Positions 16,956-25,135 of a DNA stretch of 38,109 bases are shown in pieces. The notes beneath the pieces are model-generated. The model had not been told where the DNA came from. It saw only the letters and a program-made list of their open reading frames with translations, and did no database searches. Numbering within the stretch: the first letter of the stretch is position 1; each line of letters opens with the position of its first letter. The stretch is taken from contig JAGRFQ010000010.1 in assembly GCA_020445945.1 (NCBI GenBank), positions 1-38,109 on the forward strand, written 5' to 3'. The position numbers and the translations under genes are program-made. The stretch is from Rhodocyclaceae bacterium (GTDB lineage: Bacteria > Pseudomonadota > Gammaproteobacteria > Burkholderiales > Rhodocyclaceae).

Positions 16956-17264
16956 TCAGATGCGCAGGCGGTCGACCACGCGCCCGCCCACCAGATGTTC
17001 GTTGATGATCTCGTCCACATCCTGCTGATCGACGAAGGTGTACCACACCGCCTCCGGGTACACCACCATCACCGGGCCATCGTCGCAGCGGTCGAGGCAG
17101 CCGGCCTTGTTGATGCGCACTTTGCCTTTGCCCTTGAGGCCGAGCGCGGCGATGCGCTCCTTGGCGTAGGCCTGCAGCACGCTGGCGCCCTGGTTGTTGC
17201 AGCAGGTGTCGCCCGCTTCGCGCTGGTTACAGCAGAAAAAGACGTGGTGCTTGAAATAACTCAT
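16956..17264 (-). CDS. (2Fe-2S) thioredoxin-like ferredoxin
   Basis: This 102-residue protein belongs to the thioredoxin-fold [2Fe-2S] ferredoxin family (Shethna/Azotobacter FeSII-like, COG3411). It begins MSYFKHHVFFCCNQ. The cysteines are Cys11/Cys12, Cys21/Cys22 in DTCCNNQG, and Cys56 and Cys60 in KAGCLDRCDDGP; one from each early pair plus the last two would ligate the cluster. VVYPEAVWYTFVD and DEIINEHL are typical C-terminal motifs. Its electron partner is unknown. ATG 17264 follows a minus-strand TATAAT (17295-17290), so it probably heads the unit with the hydrolase, GST-like protein and ABC genes. Confidence 0.93.
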   Translation of the reverse strand: MSYFKHHVFFCCNQREAGDTCCNNQGASVLQAYAKERIAALGLKGKGKVRINKAGCLDRCDDGPVMVVYPEAVWYTFVDQQDVDEIINEHLVGGRVVDRLRI

Positions 17265-17289
17265 CGGCGTTCCCCCGGGTCGGTGTTGC

Positions 17290-17295
17290 ATTATA
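17290..17295 (-). promoter_or_regulatory. -10 box of the ferredoxin operon
   Basis: The plus-strand ATTATA reads TATAAT on the minus strand, 26 bases before the ferredoxin start. No convincing -35 box is visible in the 25 bases between it and the VanZ stop, so activator dependence is possible. Confidence 0.5.
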
Positions 17296-17320
17296 ACGAC
17301 GGTGTGCCGGCGTGGGGCCG

Positions 17321-18388
17321 TCAGCGTCCGCCGCTGCGCAGCAGGTTGAGCGCGCTCAGATAGCCCAGCGCTAGAAAGGGCCACAGGCTGGCGACCAGAT
17401 GCGTGACTCCGCTGAAGTTCAGGAAGTGGCCCTGGTTGATCAGCGTCTGGTTGAAGATCAGGTACGGATTCTGCGGCGTCAGGTTGACCAGCACCGTGCC
17501 CGCCAGCAGGGCCACCGCGGCCAGGGTGTGGCGCAGCAGGCGTGGCAGCATCAAGGCTGCAATCAGTGCCGGCAGGCCGATCGTGAGCCCGCCAATCGCC
17601 CCCGGCGTGAGCCACAGCAGCGGCCGTCCCGGCACGTAGAAGCTCATCGCCGCCAGCGTGCGCGCGCCCAGCCCGAGCAGGATCAACGCAAACACGGTGA
17701 AGGAAAAGCGCTGCAGGGTGCTGCGCGCCATCAGCCCGACGGCGACCAGATTGGTAGCCACGATGGCGGCCTCCAGACGCATGAAGCGCTCGGGGCTGAA
17801 GGGGAGTGGCCTGGGCAGATCGAACAGGCCGCGCACGTCGCCGGCGGCGAACAGCAGGGTCTCCGGCGATAGCTGGGCGAGCAGCCACAGCCCCAGCATC
17901 ACCACGCCCACGTCGCCGATGTGGCCTTCGAGCACGCGCTGCTGGTGCCATTGCTGCAGCCAGCCGCGGGCGTCGAACACGCGCCGGCCGAGCGTCGCGC
18001 CGGCGATTGCGCCGAGCAGCGCACCGCCGATGTTGGCGCCGAGATCAACGTTCGAGGCCACCCGCGTGGGCAGAAAATTCTGCGCGCACTCCAGCGACAG
18101 GCTCAGCGCCGCGCCGGCCAGCGTGCTCAACACGATCACTGCTGCGGCGTGCCAGCGCACCGGCCACGCCGCGGCGAGAACGAAGCCGAAGGGCAGAAAA
18201 CCGAGCACGTTGAGGACGATGTCCTCGACCTTGTAGTACTTCGGCCAGGGGGCATGGAGGAAGTCGAACAGCGGCAGCCCGCTCGGCCGCCAGCCGGTGA
18301 ACGGGTGCAGGCAGGCGTAGGCGATCAGCAGGGCGTAGGCCAGCGTGAGATGGCGCGGCAATTGGGTGGACGTGCGCACGGGGGGCAC
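17321..18388 (-). CDS. VanZ-family multi-pass membrane protein
   Basis: This is a 355-residue membrane protein. The N-terminal ~135 residues carry the VanZ core: a first helix LTLAYALLIAYACLHPFTGW, then KVEDIVLNVLGFLPFGFVLA, a Glu in LSLECAQNFLPTRVASNVDLGANIGGALLG, and GATLGRR. VanZ proteins were named for low-level teicoplanin resistance, but most are of unknown role. This one is roughly twice the length of simple VanZ proteins, with about six further hydrophobic helices (residues 160-350), giving the long form known from betaproteobacteria. It lies 89 bases downstream of ubiT on the same strand and 56 bases before the ferredoxin gene. The function cannot be predicted. Confidence 0.88.
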   Translation of the reverse strand: MPPVRTSTQLPRHLTLAYALLIAYACLHPFTGWRPSGLPLFDFLHAPWPKYYKVEDIVLNVLGFLPFGFVLAAAWPVRWHAAAVIVLSTLAGAALSLSLECAQNFLPTRVASNVDLGANIGGALLGAIAGATLGRRVFDARGWLQQWHQQRVLEGHIGDVGVVMLGLWLLAQLSPETLLFAAGDVRGLFDLPRPLPFSPERFMRLEAAIVATNLVAVGLMARSTLQRFSFTVFALILLGLGARTLAAMSFYVPGRPLLWLTPGAIGGLTIGLPALIAALMLPRLLRHTLAAVALLAGTVLVNLTPQNPYLIFNQTLINQGHFLNFSGVTHLVASLWPFLALGYLSALNLLRSGGR

Positions 18389-18477
18389 CCACTCGCAAAG
18401 TTCGACGAGCGGGCATTGTACGCGTTCGCGTCAGCGGCTACCCCGAGGAGGGCGCGAGCCGCGACGCGGCGGGGATT

Positions 18478-18942
18478 TCAGGCGGATGCGGCGGTGCGCG
18501 GGCGCAGGTAGGTGGCCGGATGGAGGCGGGCGGCGAGTGCGTCCCAGTCCACCGCGTCGAGGGTGTTCTTGACCAGCAGGCCGAGCTCGGTGTCGCCCTC
18601 CATCACCAGCCGGCGGCTAAAGAACAGGGTGTCGGGGTCGTCTTCGCGCAGCGCCAGCGCGAGGTAGTCGCGCAACGTGGCGCTGAGCGTGAGATCGGCG
18701 GGGGCGCGGTCGAAGCGCGGGTGGAAACCGCGCGCGCCGAAGCCGTAGCGCAGGCTCAGGCCGGCGTCGGTGACGTTCAGTTGCAGGCGCTTGCCGGTCA
18801 GCGGCTGGAGGTCGTCGCGCGGCAGAATGCGGTCGAGGGCGAGGTTGAGCGCGCCGACCAGCGCCAGCGTGGGCGGCAGTTGCGGCAGGCGCGCGCCGAG
18901 GCGGGCGAGCGGGGCGGGGAGGCGGAAGGCGGGCAGGGGCAT
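18478..18942 (-). CDS. ubiT: UbiT, SCP2-domain accessory protein for anaerobic ubiquinone synthesis
   Basis: UbiT is an SCP2 lipid-binding-domain protein needed with UbiU and UbiV to make ubiquinone without oxygen. The 154-residue protein is a single SCP2 fold: LALDRILPRDDLQPLTGKRLQLNVTDAGLSLRY, then FDRAPADLTLSATLRDYLAL, FFSRRLVMEGDTELGLLVKNTLDAVDWD and a short Pro/Arg tail. It lies 12 bases after ubiV, in the order ubiU-ubiV-ubiT, which supports the assignment. In other bacteria UbiT binds prenylated intermediates; that is known of the family, not visible here. The trio fits a denitrifying, facultatively anaerobic lifestyle. Confidence 0.92.
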   Translation of the reverse strand: MPLPAFRLPAPLARLGARLPQLPPTLALVGALNLALDRILPRDDLQPLTGKRLQLNVTDAGLSLRYGFGARGFHPRFDRAPADLTLSATLRDYLALALREDDPDTLFFSRRLVMEGDTELGLLVKNTLDAVDWDALAARLHPATYLRPRTAASA

Positions 18943-18954
18943 GGCGGCTCCGGG

Positions 18955-19869
18955 TCAGGCGGCGATGTAGTGTTCGACGCCGGGCTGGCCGTGCCAGAAG
19001 CCGTTGCAGGCGGCCTCCGGCATCCATGCCCGGGTGGCGGCGAAGGCGTCGGCGGGGGGCAGGGCGCCGTCGACGGCGCGGCGGAAGGTGTCGATGATCT
19101 CGCCCATGTGCTCGGACTGCGGCAGCAGGCGCAGCACGTCGACGCCTTCGGCGCGCAGCGCGGGCAGGTCGGCGAGCAGGTTGTAGACGCGCGCCGACTG
19201 GGTCTGGACGCCGTTGAGGTTGAGGAAGGCTTCGCCCTCGCGGGTCTTGAGCGGGATGCCTTCGGCGAACTGCAGGCAGCGGAATTCGCAGCTGTCTTTT
19301 TGCAGATTGAAGTGGCGCGCGGTGAAGCAGCGCGCGGAGTAGGCCAGCGGCAGGCGGCCGTAGGCGGTGAGTTCGACCTCAGGGCGCGGGTCGGCGGCGG
19401 CGAGCAGGGCGGCCATCGGCGCGCGCGGCAGCTCCGGCGGCACCACCCAGCGGGTGGCGCCCAGTTCGCTGAGGGTGGCCAGCGTGGCGGGGTTGAAGAC
19501 GTTCAGCGTCGGGCCGGCGATCCAGTCGCGGCGGCCTTCGGCGGCGAGCACGTTGACCGCCGCCATGTCGTTGGCCTCGACCCGGAAGTCGCGCTGGCGG
19601 GCGATCTTGCGCAGGGTCTTGAGGTCGGATTCGGACTCGATCAGCACCAGCGAGGAGAGGATCACCTCCTTGCCGGCGTCGGCCAGCACCTGCGCCACGT
19701 CGAGCCAGTCTTCGAGGCGCAGCTCGTGGCGCCGCGCGCACACCGATTCGCCGAGGTAGACGCTGTCGACGGGCGCTTCGGCGATGTCGGCGTAGAAGTC
19801 GAGCATGGCCTGGCGCGGCCAGTAGTATTGATGCGGTCCGAGGGCGAGTTTCATCGGTGGGCGGGTCAT
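18955..19869 (-). CDS. ubiV: UbiV, O2-independent ubiquinone hydroxylation subunit (U32 peptidase fold)
   Basis: UbiV pairs with UbiU to carry out hydroxylations of the ubiquinone ring without O2, each protein holding a [4Fe-4S] cluster. The 304-residue protein has the U32-peptidase-like barrel. Cys44, Cys181, Cys194 and Cys198 (in GESVCARR, SARCFTARH and DSCEFRC) match the spacing of the cluster cysteines known in the E. coli protein. It starts at 19869, overlapping the ubiU stop by four bases (ATGA). A second ATG five codons on (MKLALGP) is equally possible. It is followed by ubiT after 12 bases. Confidence 0.95.
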   Translation of the reverse strand: MTRPPMKLALGPHQYYWPRQAMLDFYADIAEAPVDSVYLGESVCARRHELRLEDWLDVAQVLADAGKEVILSSLVLIESESDLKTLRKIARQRDFRVEANDMAAVNVLAAEGRRDWIAGPTLNVFNPATLATLSELGATRWVVPPELPRAPMAALLAAADPRPEVELTAYGRLPLAYSARCFTARHFNLQKDSCEFRCLQFAEGIPLKTREGEAFLNLNGVQTQSARVYNLLADLPALRAEGVDVLRLLPQSEHMGEIIDTFRRAVDGALPPADAFAATRAWMPEAACNGFWHGQPGVEHYIAA

Positions 19870-20879
19870 TTCCAGGGGCGGTAGTAGGCGCCGAGGGTGT
19901 GGCTCTGGCCTTCGGACACGGCGTTGAGGGTGGCCATCCAGTCGCGCTCAACGGCGAAGCCGGCAGGGTGGGCGCGCAGGCGGTCGAGGGCGGCGCGCCA
20001 CACGCTGGTGACCTGCCGCACGTAGGCCGGGCTGCGCTGGCGGCCTTCGAGCTTGATCGCGCGGATGCCGGCCTTCGCCAGCTCGGGCAGCAGTTCCAGC
20101 GTGTTCAGGCTGGTTGGCTCCTCGATGGCGTAATAGGTTTCGTCATGCACCGCGAAGCGGCCCTTGCACAGCGTCGGGTAGCCGGCGCGCTCGTCGTCGG
20201 CGAAGCGGTCGATGAGGATGCCGTTGAGGCGCGTCTCCATGCCCTGCGGGGTCTGCGCCCAGCGCACGTGCTTGCCCGGCGAGCAGGCGCCGTGGCAGTT
20301 GGGCGATTCGCCCGTGGCGTAGGCCGACAGCGCGCAGCGCCCCTCGACCATCACGCACAGCCCGCCGAAGCCGAAGACCTCAATCTCCACGTCGGTGTGG
20401 GCGATGACGTGTTCGACCTGCGCCAGCGACAGCACCCGCGGCAGCACCGCGCGGGCGATGCCGAAGTGGTCGCGGTAGAAATTGATCGCCTCGTAGCTGG
20501 TGGCCGAGCCCTGCACCGACAGATGCAGGCGCAGCGCCGGGTGGGCGCGGGTGGCGTAGCGCATCAGGCCGGGGTCGGCGAGGATCACCGCGTCGACGCC
20601 GAGTTCGGCGGCGCAGTCGATGGTGGCGGTCCACTCGCGCCAGTTGTCGGTCTGCGGGTAGGTGTTGAGCGCCAGCAGCACCTTGCGGCGGCGGGCGCGG
20701 GCGTAGCGGATGCCCTCGCCCAGTTGCTCGGCGGTGAAGTTCAGGCCGGTGAAGTTGCGCGCGTTGGTGGCGTTCTTGAAGCCGACGTAGATGCAGTCGG
20801 CACCGGCGTCGACGGCGGCCTTGAGGGCCGGCAGGCTGCCCGCAGGGCAGACCAGTTCGATCGGGGCAGTGGCAGTCAT
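19866..20879 (-). CDS. ubiU: UbiU, O2-independent ubiquinone hydroxylation subunit (U32 peptidase family)
   Basis: UbiU is the partner of UbiV in the oxygen-independent hydroxylation of ubiquinone precursors. It has 337 residues. ELVCPAGSLPALKAAVDAGA at the N-terminus is the U32-family start. The [4Fe-4S] cysteines are visible as Cys175 and Cys182 (GGLCVMVEGRC), Cys199 (GACSPG) and Cys238 (YPTLCKG), each six residues offset from the E. coli positions. EGRQRSPAYV is the late family motif. It heads the ubiU-ubiV-ubiT operon; the 91-base gap upstream, after the symporter stop, shows no clear promoter to me. No RNA motif or FNR-type site (TTGAT-N4-ATCAA) was recognised. Confidence 0.95.
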   Translation of the reverse strand: MTATAPIELVCPAGSLPALKAAVDAGADCIYVGFKNATNARNFTGLNFTAEQLGEGIRYARARRRKVLLALNTYPQTDNWREWTATIDCAAELGVDAVILADPGLMRYATRAHPALRLHLSVQGSATSYEAINFYRDHFGIARAVLPRVLSLAQVEHVIAHTDVEIEVFGFGGLCVMVEGRCALSAYATGESPNCHGACSPGKHVRWAQTPQGMETRLNGILIDRFADDERAGYPTLCKGRFAVHDETYYAIEEPTSLNTLELLPELAKAGIRAIKLEGRQRSPAYVRQVTSVWRAALDRLRAHPAGFAVERDWMATLNAVSEGQSHTLGAYYRPWK

Positions 20880-20970
20880 GGCAGCGGCAAAGTGAAATGC
20901 CGGCCGAGTCTAGCCGCCCGCCCCGGCGGGGGGATTGATGCGTGTCAATCGCCGCCGGCGGGCGGGGCGA

Positions 20971-22374
20971 TCAGAGGCGTCGGCCGCCGGCCAGCCCGCC
21001 GATCAGCATGCCGACCGCGCTGGCGCACAGGCCGGCCAGTTGCGGCGGAATGATGCCTTCGGGGGCGATGAATTCGAGCGCGATCCACGTGACCAGGCCA
21101 AACACGATCGCCAGCGCCGCGCCGAAGTCGTTTGCCCGGCGCCAGTACAGCCCCGCCGCGAGCGGCACGAAGGCGGCCGCCAGGGTGACCTTGTAGGCGT
21201 CTTCCACCATCTCGTGGATCGAGCTTTCGGTCTGCATCGCGTAGAGCGTGACGACGATGGTGAAGGCCACCACCGCGGCGCGCGTCATCCACAGGAAGCC
21301 GCGGTCGCTCATCTGCGGCAGGAAGCCGCGCAGGATGTTCTCCGAGAACGTCACCGACGGCGCCAGCAGCGTGCCCGAGGCGGTACTCATGATCACCGAC
21401 AGCAGCGCGCCGAAGAAGATCACCTGGGCGCCGATCGGCAGGTGGTTGAGGATCAGGTTGGGGAGGATCAGTTGCGAATCTTCGGCCATGTAGCGCTCGA
21501 CCAGCGCCGGGTCGATCTGCACCGCGGCGTAGGCCAGAAACAGCGGCACCGCGGCGAACAGGAAGTAGGCCACCCCGCCGAACACCGCGCCGTTGACGGC
21601 GATGCGTTCGTTGCGCGCGGCGTTGGCGCGCTGGAACACGTCCTGCTGCGGAATCGAGCCGAAGGCCATGGTCAGCAGCGTGGCGATCCAGGCGATGATC
21701 GCGCCGATGTTGGCCTCGGGCAGCCACTCGAACTTGCCGGCCGCGGCGGCGTGCTCGACCACCGTGCCGACTCCGCCGGCCAGGCCGGAGACCTCCCACG
21801 CAATGTAGAACAGCCCGACCACGATCACCACCATCTGCACGAAGGTGGTGATCGCCACCGACCACATGCCGCCGAACAGGGTGTAGAGCAGCACCACGCC
21901 GGCGCCGATCAGCATGCCCTGGTTCATGCTCACCTCGCCGCCGGTGAGCACGTTGAACACCAGCCCGAGCGCGGTGATCTGCGCCGACACCCAGCCCAGA
22001 TAGGAGATCACGATGCACGTCGACAGGATGATTTCAGTGCCGCGGTTGTAGCGCCGGCGGAAGTAGTCGCCCAGCGTGAGCAGATCCTGACGGTATAGCC
22101 GGCGGGCGAAGAACAGGCCGAACAGCACCAGACACAGCGAGGCGCCCAGCGGGTCGGAGATCAGGCCGTGAAAGCCCTCGTCGATGAAGGTGGCCGAGAT
22201 GCCGAGCACGGTTTCGGCGCCGAACCAGGTGGCGAACACCATCGCCATCACCAGCGACATCGGCAGATTGCGCCCGGCGGTGATGTAGTCGCGCGCGCTG
22301 TGCACCCGCATGGCGGCGATCAGGCCGATGCCGATGGACAAAACAAGATAGGCAATGACGAGCCACAGCAACAT
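20971..22374 (-). CDS. Sodium:solute symporter (SSS family)
   Basis: This is a 467-residue Na+-coupled transporter of the SSS/LeuT-fold family with about 13 transmembrane helices. Seen are the N-terminal LVIAYLVLSIGIGLIAAMRV, the family motifs ARDYITAGRNLP and VFATWFGAETVLGIS, the sodium-site region TLFGGMWSVAITTFVQM, and AFGSIPQQDVFQRANAARNE. The latter is the SSS signature region between helices 5 and 6. The subfamily resembles uncharacterised solute:Na+ symporters more than PutP, so the substrate is open. ATG 22374 is used because upstream codons are not membrane-like. An import role for a compatible solute would fit the NAGGN genes elsewhere in the window but is only a guess. Confidence 0.9.
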   Translation of the reverse strand: MLLWLVIAYLVLSIGIGLIAAMRVHSARDYITAGRNLPMSLVMAMVFATWFGAETVLGISATFIDEGFHGLISDPLGASLCLVLFGLFFARRLYRQDLLTLGDYFRRRYNRGTEIILSTCIVISYLGWVSAQITALGLVFNVLTGGEVSMNQGMLIGAGVVLLYTLFGGMWSVAITTFVQMVVIVVGLFYIAWEVSGLAGGVGTVVEHAAAAGKFEWLPEANIGAIIAWIATLLTMAFGSIPQQDVFQRANAARNERIAVNGAVFGGVAYFLFAAVPLFLAYAAVQIDPALVERYMAEDSQLILPNLILNHLPIGAQVIFFGALLSVIMSTASGTLLAPSVTFSENILRGFLPQMSDRGFLWMTRAAVVAFTIVVTLYAMQTESSIHEMVEDAYKVTLAAAFVPLAAGLYWRRANDFGAALAIVFGLVTWIALEFIAPEGIIPPQLAGLCASAVGMLIGGLAGGRRL

Positions 22375-22445
22375 GTCGGCGGTCTCCGCGGAGGGCGTGG
22401 AGGGGCAGGACGACGCTTGTGCGCCGCAATGTTTTTCGCGGCGCG

Positions 22446-22451
22446 ATTGTA
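22446..22451 (-). promoter_or_regulatory. Possible -10 box before the sodium symporter
   Basis: Minus-strand TACAAT lies 71 bases upstream of the symporter start within the 142-base gap after ubiB. No clear -35 box accompanies it. Low confidence. Confidence 0.3.
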
Positions 22452-22516
22452 ACAACGAATCTTTCGGCTGCGGGCGATTTTTTACGCCAATGCCGCGCCG
22501 GCGCTGGGCTTGCGCC

Positions 22517-24043
22517 TCAGGCGAAGAGGCGCCACAGCTCCAGCGCGAGCAGCGCCGCAAGCAGCACGCCGACCCCGCCGAGCAGCCGGCTCTGGCGTCG
22601 CTGCGCCTCCGCCAGCCGGGCCAGCTCGGCCTGCGTGTCGGCGTTGTGCTGGTGGGCCGACAGGGCTTGATGCACCAGGCGCGGTAGCTGCGGCAGGGTG
22701 GTGGCCCAGTTGGGCGCCTCTTCCTTGGCGTGATGCATCAGCGCGCGCCAGCCGACCTGATCGCTCATCCAGCGTTCGAGGAAGGGCTTGGCGGTGGTCC
22801 ACAAATCCAGATCCGGGTCGAGCTGGCGGCCGAGCCCCTCGATGTTGAGCAGCGTCTTTTGCAGCAGCACCAGTTGCGGCTGCACCTCCATCTCGAAGCG
22901 GCGTGCGGTCTGGAACAGGCGCAGCAGCGTCTTGCCGAAGGAGATGTCCTTGAGCGGGCGGTCGAAGATCGGCTCGCACACCGCGCGGATGGCCGATTCG
23001 AATTCATCGACGCGGGTCTTGGCCGGCACCCAGCCGGCGTCGATGTGGGCCTGCGCGACGCGCTTGTAGTCGCGCTGGAAGAAGGCCAGGAAGTTCTGCG
23101 CGAGGTAGTTCTTGTCGACGTCGGTGAGGGTGCCCATGATGCCGAAGTCGAGCGCGATGTAGCGCCCGTCCGGCGCGACGAAGATGTTGCCGGGGTGCAT
23201 GTCGGCGTGGAAGAAGCCGTCGCGGAACACCTGGGTGAAGAAGATCTCCACCCCCGCGCGCGACAGCGCCGACAGGTCAGTGCCCTGCGCCAGCAGCGCC
23301 GGGGTGCGCGAAATGGGGATGCCGTGCATGCGCTGCATCACCATCACCGACTTGCCGCAGTAGTCCCAATACACCTCCGGCACCACGAGCAGGCTGGAGT
23401 CGGTGAAATTGCGCCGCAGTTGCGAGCAGTTGGCCGCCTCGCGCATCAGGTCGAGCTCGTCGCGCAGGTGCTTGGCGAACTCGGCCACCACCTCGCGCGG
23501 CTTCAGCCGGCGGCCTTCCGGCCACAGTTTTTCGAGCGTGCTGGCGGCCACGTCGAGCAGCGCCAGATCGTGGGCGATGACTTTCTCGATGCCCGGGCGC
23601 AGCACCTTGACCGCCACCTCCGTGCCGTCGTGCAGGCGCGCGAAATGCACCTGCGCCACCGACGCCGAGGCCACCGGGGTGCGGTCGAATTCGGCGAACA
23701 CGGTGTCGACCGGGCGCTTGTAGAAGCCCTCGATGACGCGCAGCGCCTGATCGGTGGGGAAGGGCGGCACGCGGTCCTGCAGCAGCGCCAGCTCCTCGGC
23801 CAGATCGAGCGGCAGCAGGTCGCGCCGGGTCGACAGCATCTGGCCGAACTTGACGAAGATCGGGCCGAGCGATTCGAGCGCCAGGCGCAGGCGCACCGCG
23901 CGTGGCTGGGCAAAGCGCCGCCAGAAGAACAGCGCCCCCCAGATGCGCACCAGCGTGCCGCTCGGATCGGCGGTGAGGACCATCCGGTCCAGGCCGAAGC
24001 GAAGGCTGACGGAAACGATTTTGGCAAGACGCAGCAGGCGCAC
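22517..24043 (-). CDS. ubiB: Ubiquinone biosynthesis kinase-like protein UbiB
   Basis: UbiB is a membrane-anchored atypical kinase/ATPase of the ABC1/ADCK family required for ubiquinone synthesis. Seen in 508 residues are the family-specific KxGQ motif ([11 protein letters not shown]), the Ala-rich nucleotide loop [10 protein letters not shown], the catalytic core [13 protein letters not shown] and the metal-binding LDFGIMG. One or two C-terminal transmembrane segments ([18 protein letters not shown]) anchor it. GTG 24043 is chosen because it gives the family N-terminus ([19 protein letters not shown]). The frame is open for 51 codons upstream, but that stretch lacks homology features, and the ribosome-binding site is weak. 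It is divergent from the metacaspase gene. Its nearness to ubiUVT is suggestive but the symporter lies between. Confidence 0.93.
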   Translation of the reverse strand: MRLLRLAKIVSVSLRFGLDRMVLTADPSGTLVRIWGALFFWRRFAQPRAVRLRLALESLGPIFVKFGQMLSTRRDLLPLDLAEELALLQDRVPPFPTDQALRVIEGFYKRPVDTVFAEFDRTPVASASVAQVHFARLHDGTEVAVKVLRPGIEKVIAHDLALLDVAASTLEKLWPEGRRLKPREVVAEFAKHLRDELDLMREAANCSQLRRNFTDSSLLVVPEVYWDYCGKSVMVMQRMHGIPISRTPALLAQGTDLSALSRAGVEIFFTQVFRDGFFHADMHPGNIFVAPDGRYIALDFGIMGTLTDVDKNYLAQNFLAFFQRDYKRVAQAHIDAGWVPAKTRVDEFESAIRAVCEPIFDRPLKDISFGKTLLRLFQTARRFEMEVQPQLVLLQKTLLNIEGLGRQLDPDLDLWTTAKPFLERWMSDQVGWRALMHHAKEEAPNWATTLPQLPRLVHQALSAHQHNADTQAELARLAEAQRRQSRLLGGVGVLLAALLALELWRLFA

Positions 24044-24176
24044 GGGGGTGGGGCCGAAGAGCAAAGCGACAATTGTGCCCGGAAATCCGTGGCGCTGCGA
24101 ATTGGCGCAAGCTGCTGCGCGTGTTGCACAGACGCATTTGCTTGCATCCTGGCCGTGCGCGCGGCCGCGCCGACGC

Positions 24177-24204
24177 TTGCCCTCGCCGGCCGGCATGCTT
24201 TAAT
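24177..24204 (+). promoter_or_regulatory. Candidate sigma-70 promoter of the caspase/CHAT/M15 cluster
   Basis: TTGCCC (24177-24182) and TTTAAT (24199-24204) are separated by 16 bases, and the -10 is preceded by TG at the extended -10 position (TGC-TTTAAT). Transcription would begin near 24211, about 60 bases before the metacaspase start. I see no operator-like repeat beside it. Confidence 0.5.
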
Positions 24205-24271
24205 CAGAAGACACAATCGTCATACGCCTGCGTTATGCTGGCGGTGATGAATTCCGATGGGAGAGGACGCG

Positions 24272-25066
24272 ATGCGCCGCCACGCCTTATGTATCGGCAT
24301 CAATGACTACCCCGGCACCGACGGTGACCTGGCGGGCTGCATCAACGACGCCCACGACTGGTCGGCGCTGCTCGCCGAGCGCGGCTTCGGCGTCCGCCGC
24401 CTGCTCGACGCCGAGGCCACCAAGGCCGCCATGGTGCAGGCGATCGGCGATGTCCTCGCCGGCGCGGCCGGCGGCGACGCGGTGATCATCACCTACTCCG
24501 GCCACGGCACCTGGCTGCCCGACACCTCCGGCGACGAGCCCGACGGGCGCGACGAGGCGCTGTGTCCGCACGACATCGCCGACGGTCAGGCGCTGGTCGA
24601 CGACGAGATCGCGGCGCTGTTCGGCCAGCGCGCCAGCGGCGTCAACGTGGTCCTCATCTCCGACAGCTGCCACTCCGGCTCGGTGATTCGCGGCGACGAG
24701 AGCGATCTCGATCCGCAGCTGCCGCGGGCGCGCTTTCTGCCGCCTTCGAGCTGGATGGACTCGCGCGCGCTGGCCGGTCAGGTGGCGCGCCCGCGCGCGC
24801 TGTTTGGCGGCTTGTCGCGCACTGGCGGCGACCTCCTGCTGGCCGGCTGCCAGGACACCGAATTCAGTTGGGACACGCGCTTCGGCGGGCGCCCCAACGG
24901 CGCGTTCACCTTCTACGCCCTGAAGAGTTTCCGCACCCTGCTGCCCGGCGCGTCGTACCAGCAATGGTTCCGCGCCATCAGTCACTACCTGCCGTCCACC
25001 CGCCTGCCCCAGAATCCGCAGATGCTCGGCGCCCGCTCGGCACGCTCGCGCGAGGCCCTGTCCTGA
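24272..25066 (+). CDS. Caspase-family cysteine peptidase (metacaspase-like, C14)
   Basis: This is a 264-residue single-domain caspase-fold protease. The p20 core runs from RRHALCIGINDYPG through the catalytic dyad His78 (TYSGHGTW) and Cys133 (LISDSCHSGS). Acidic stretches after each (DTSGDEPDGRDE and RGDESDLD) resemble the substrate and calcium-binding loops of metacaspases. There is no signal peptide, transmembrane segment or accessory domain, so it is probably a cytosolic protease cleaving after Arg/Lys. That specificity is known of metacaspases and not shown here. ATG 24272 follows GGGAGAGG (24259-24266); another ATG five codons earlier overlaps that ribosome-binding site. It is the first gene of a three-gene protease cluster, 69 bases before the CHAT protein. 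It may activate, or be activated by, that protein. Confidence 0.9.
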   Translation: MRRHALCIGINDYPGTDGDLAGCINDAHDWSALLAERGFGVRRLLDAEATKAAMVQAIGDVLAGAAGGDAVIITYSGHGTWLPDTSGDEPDGRDEALCPHDIADGQALVDDEIAALFGQRASGVNVVLISDSCHSGSVIRGDESDLDPQLPRARFLPPSSWMDSRALAGQVARPRALFGGLSRTGGDLLLAGCQDTEFSWDTRFGGRPNGAFTFYALKSFRTLLPGASYQQWFRAISHYLPSTRLPQNPQMLGARSARSREALS

Positions 25067-25135
25067 GCGCGCACCCTTGCCCGCACGCGACCGCGCGGTC
25101 GCGTGCCCCCCACTGACCCCTCAAGGAATTGCCCC

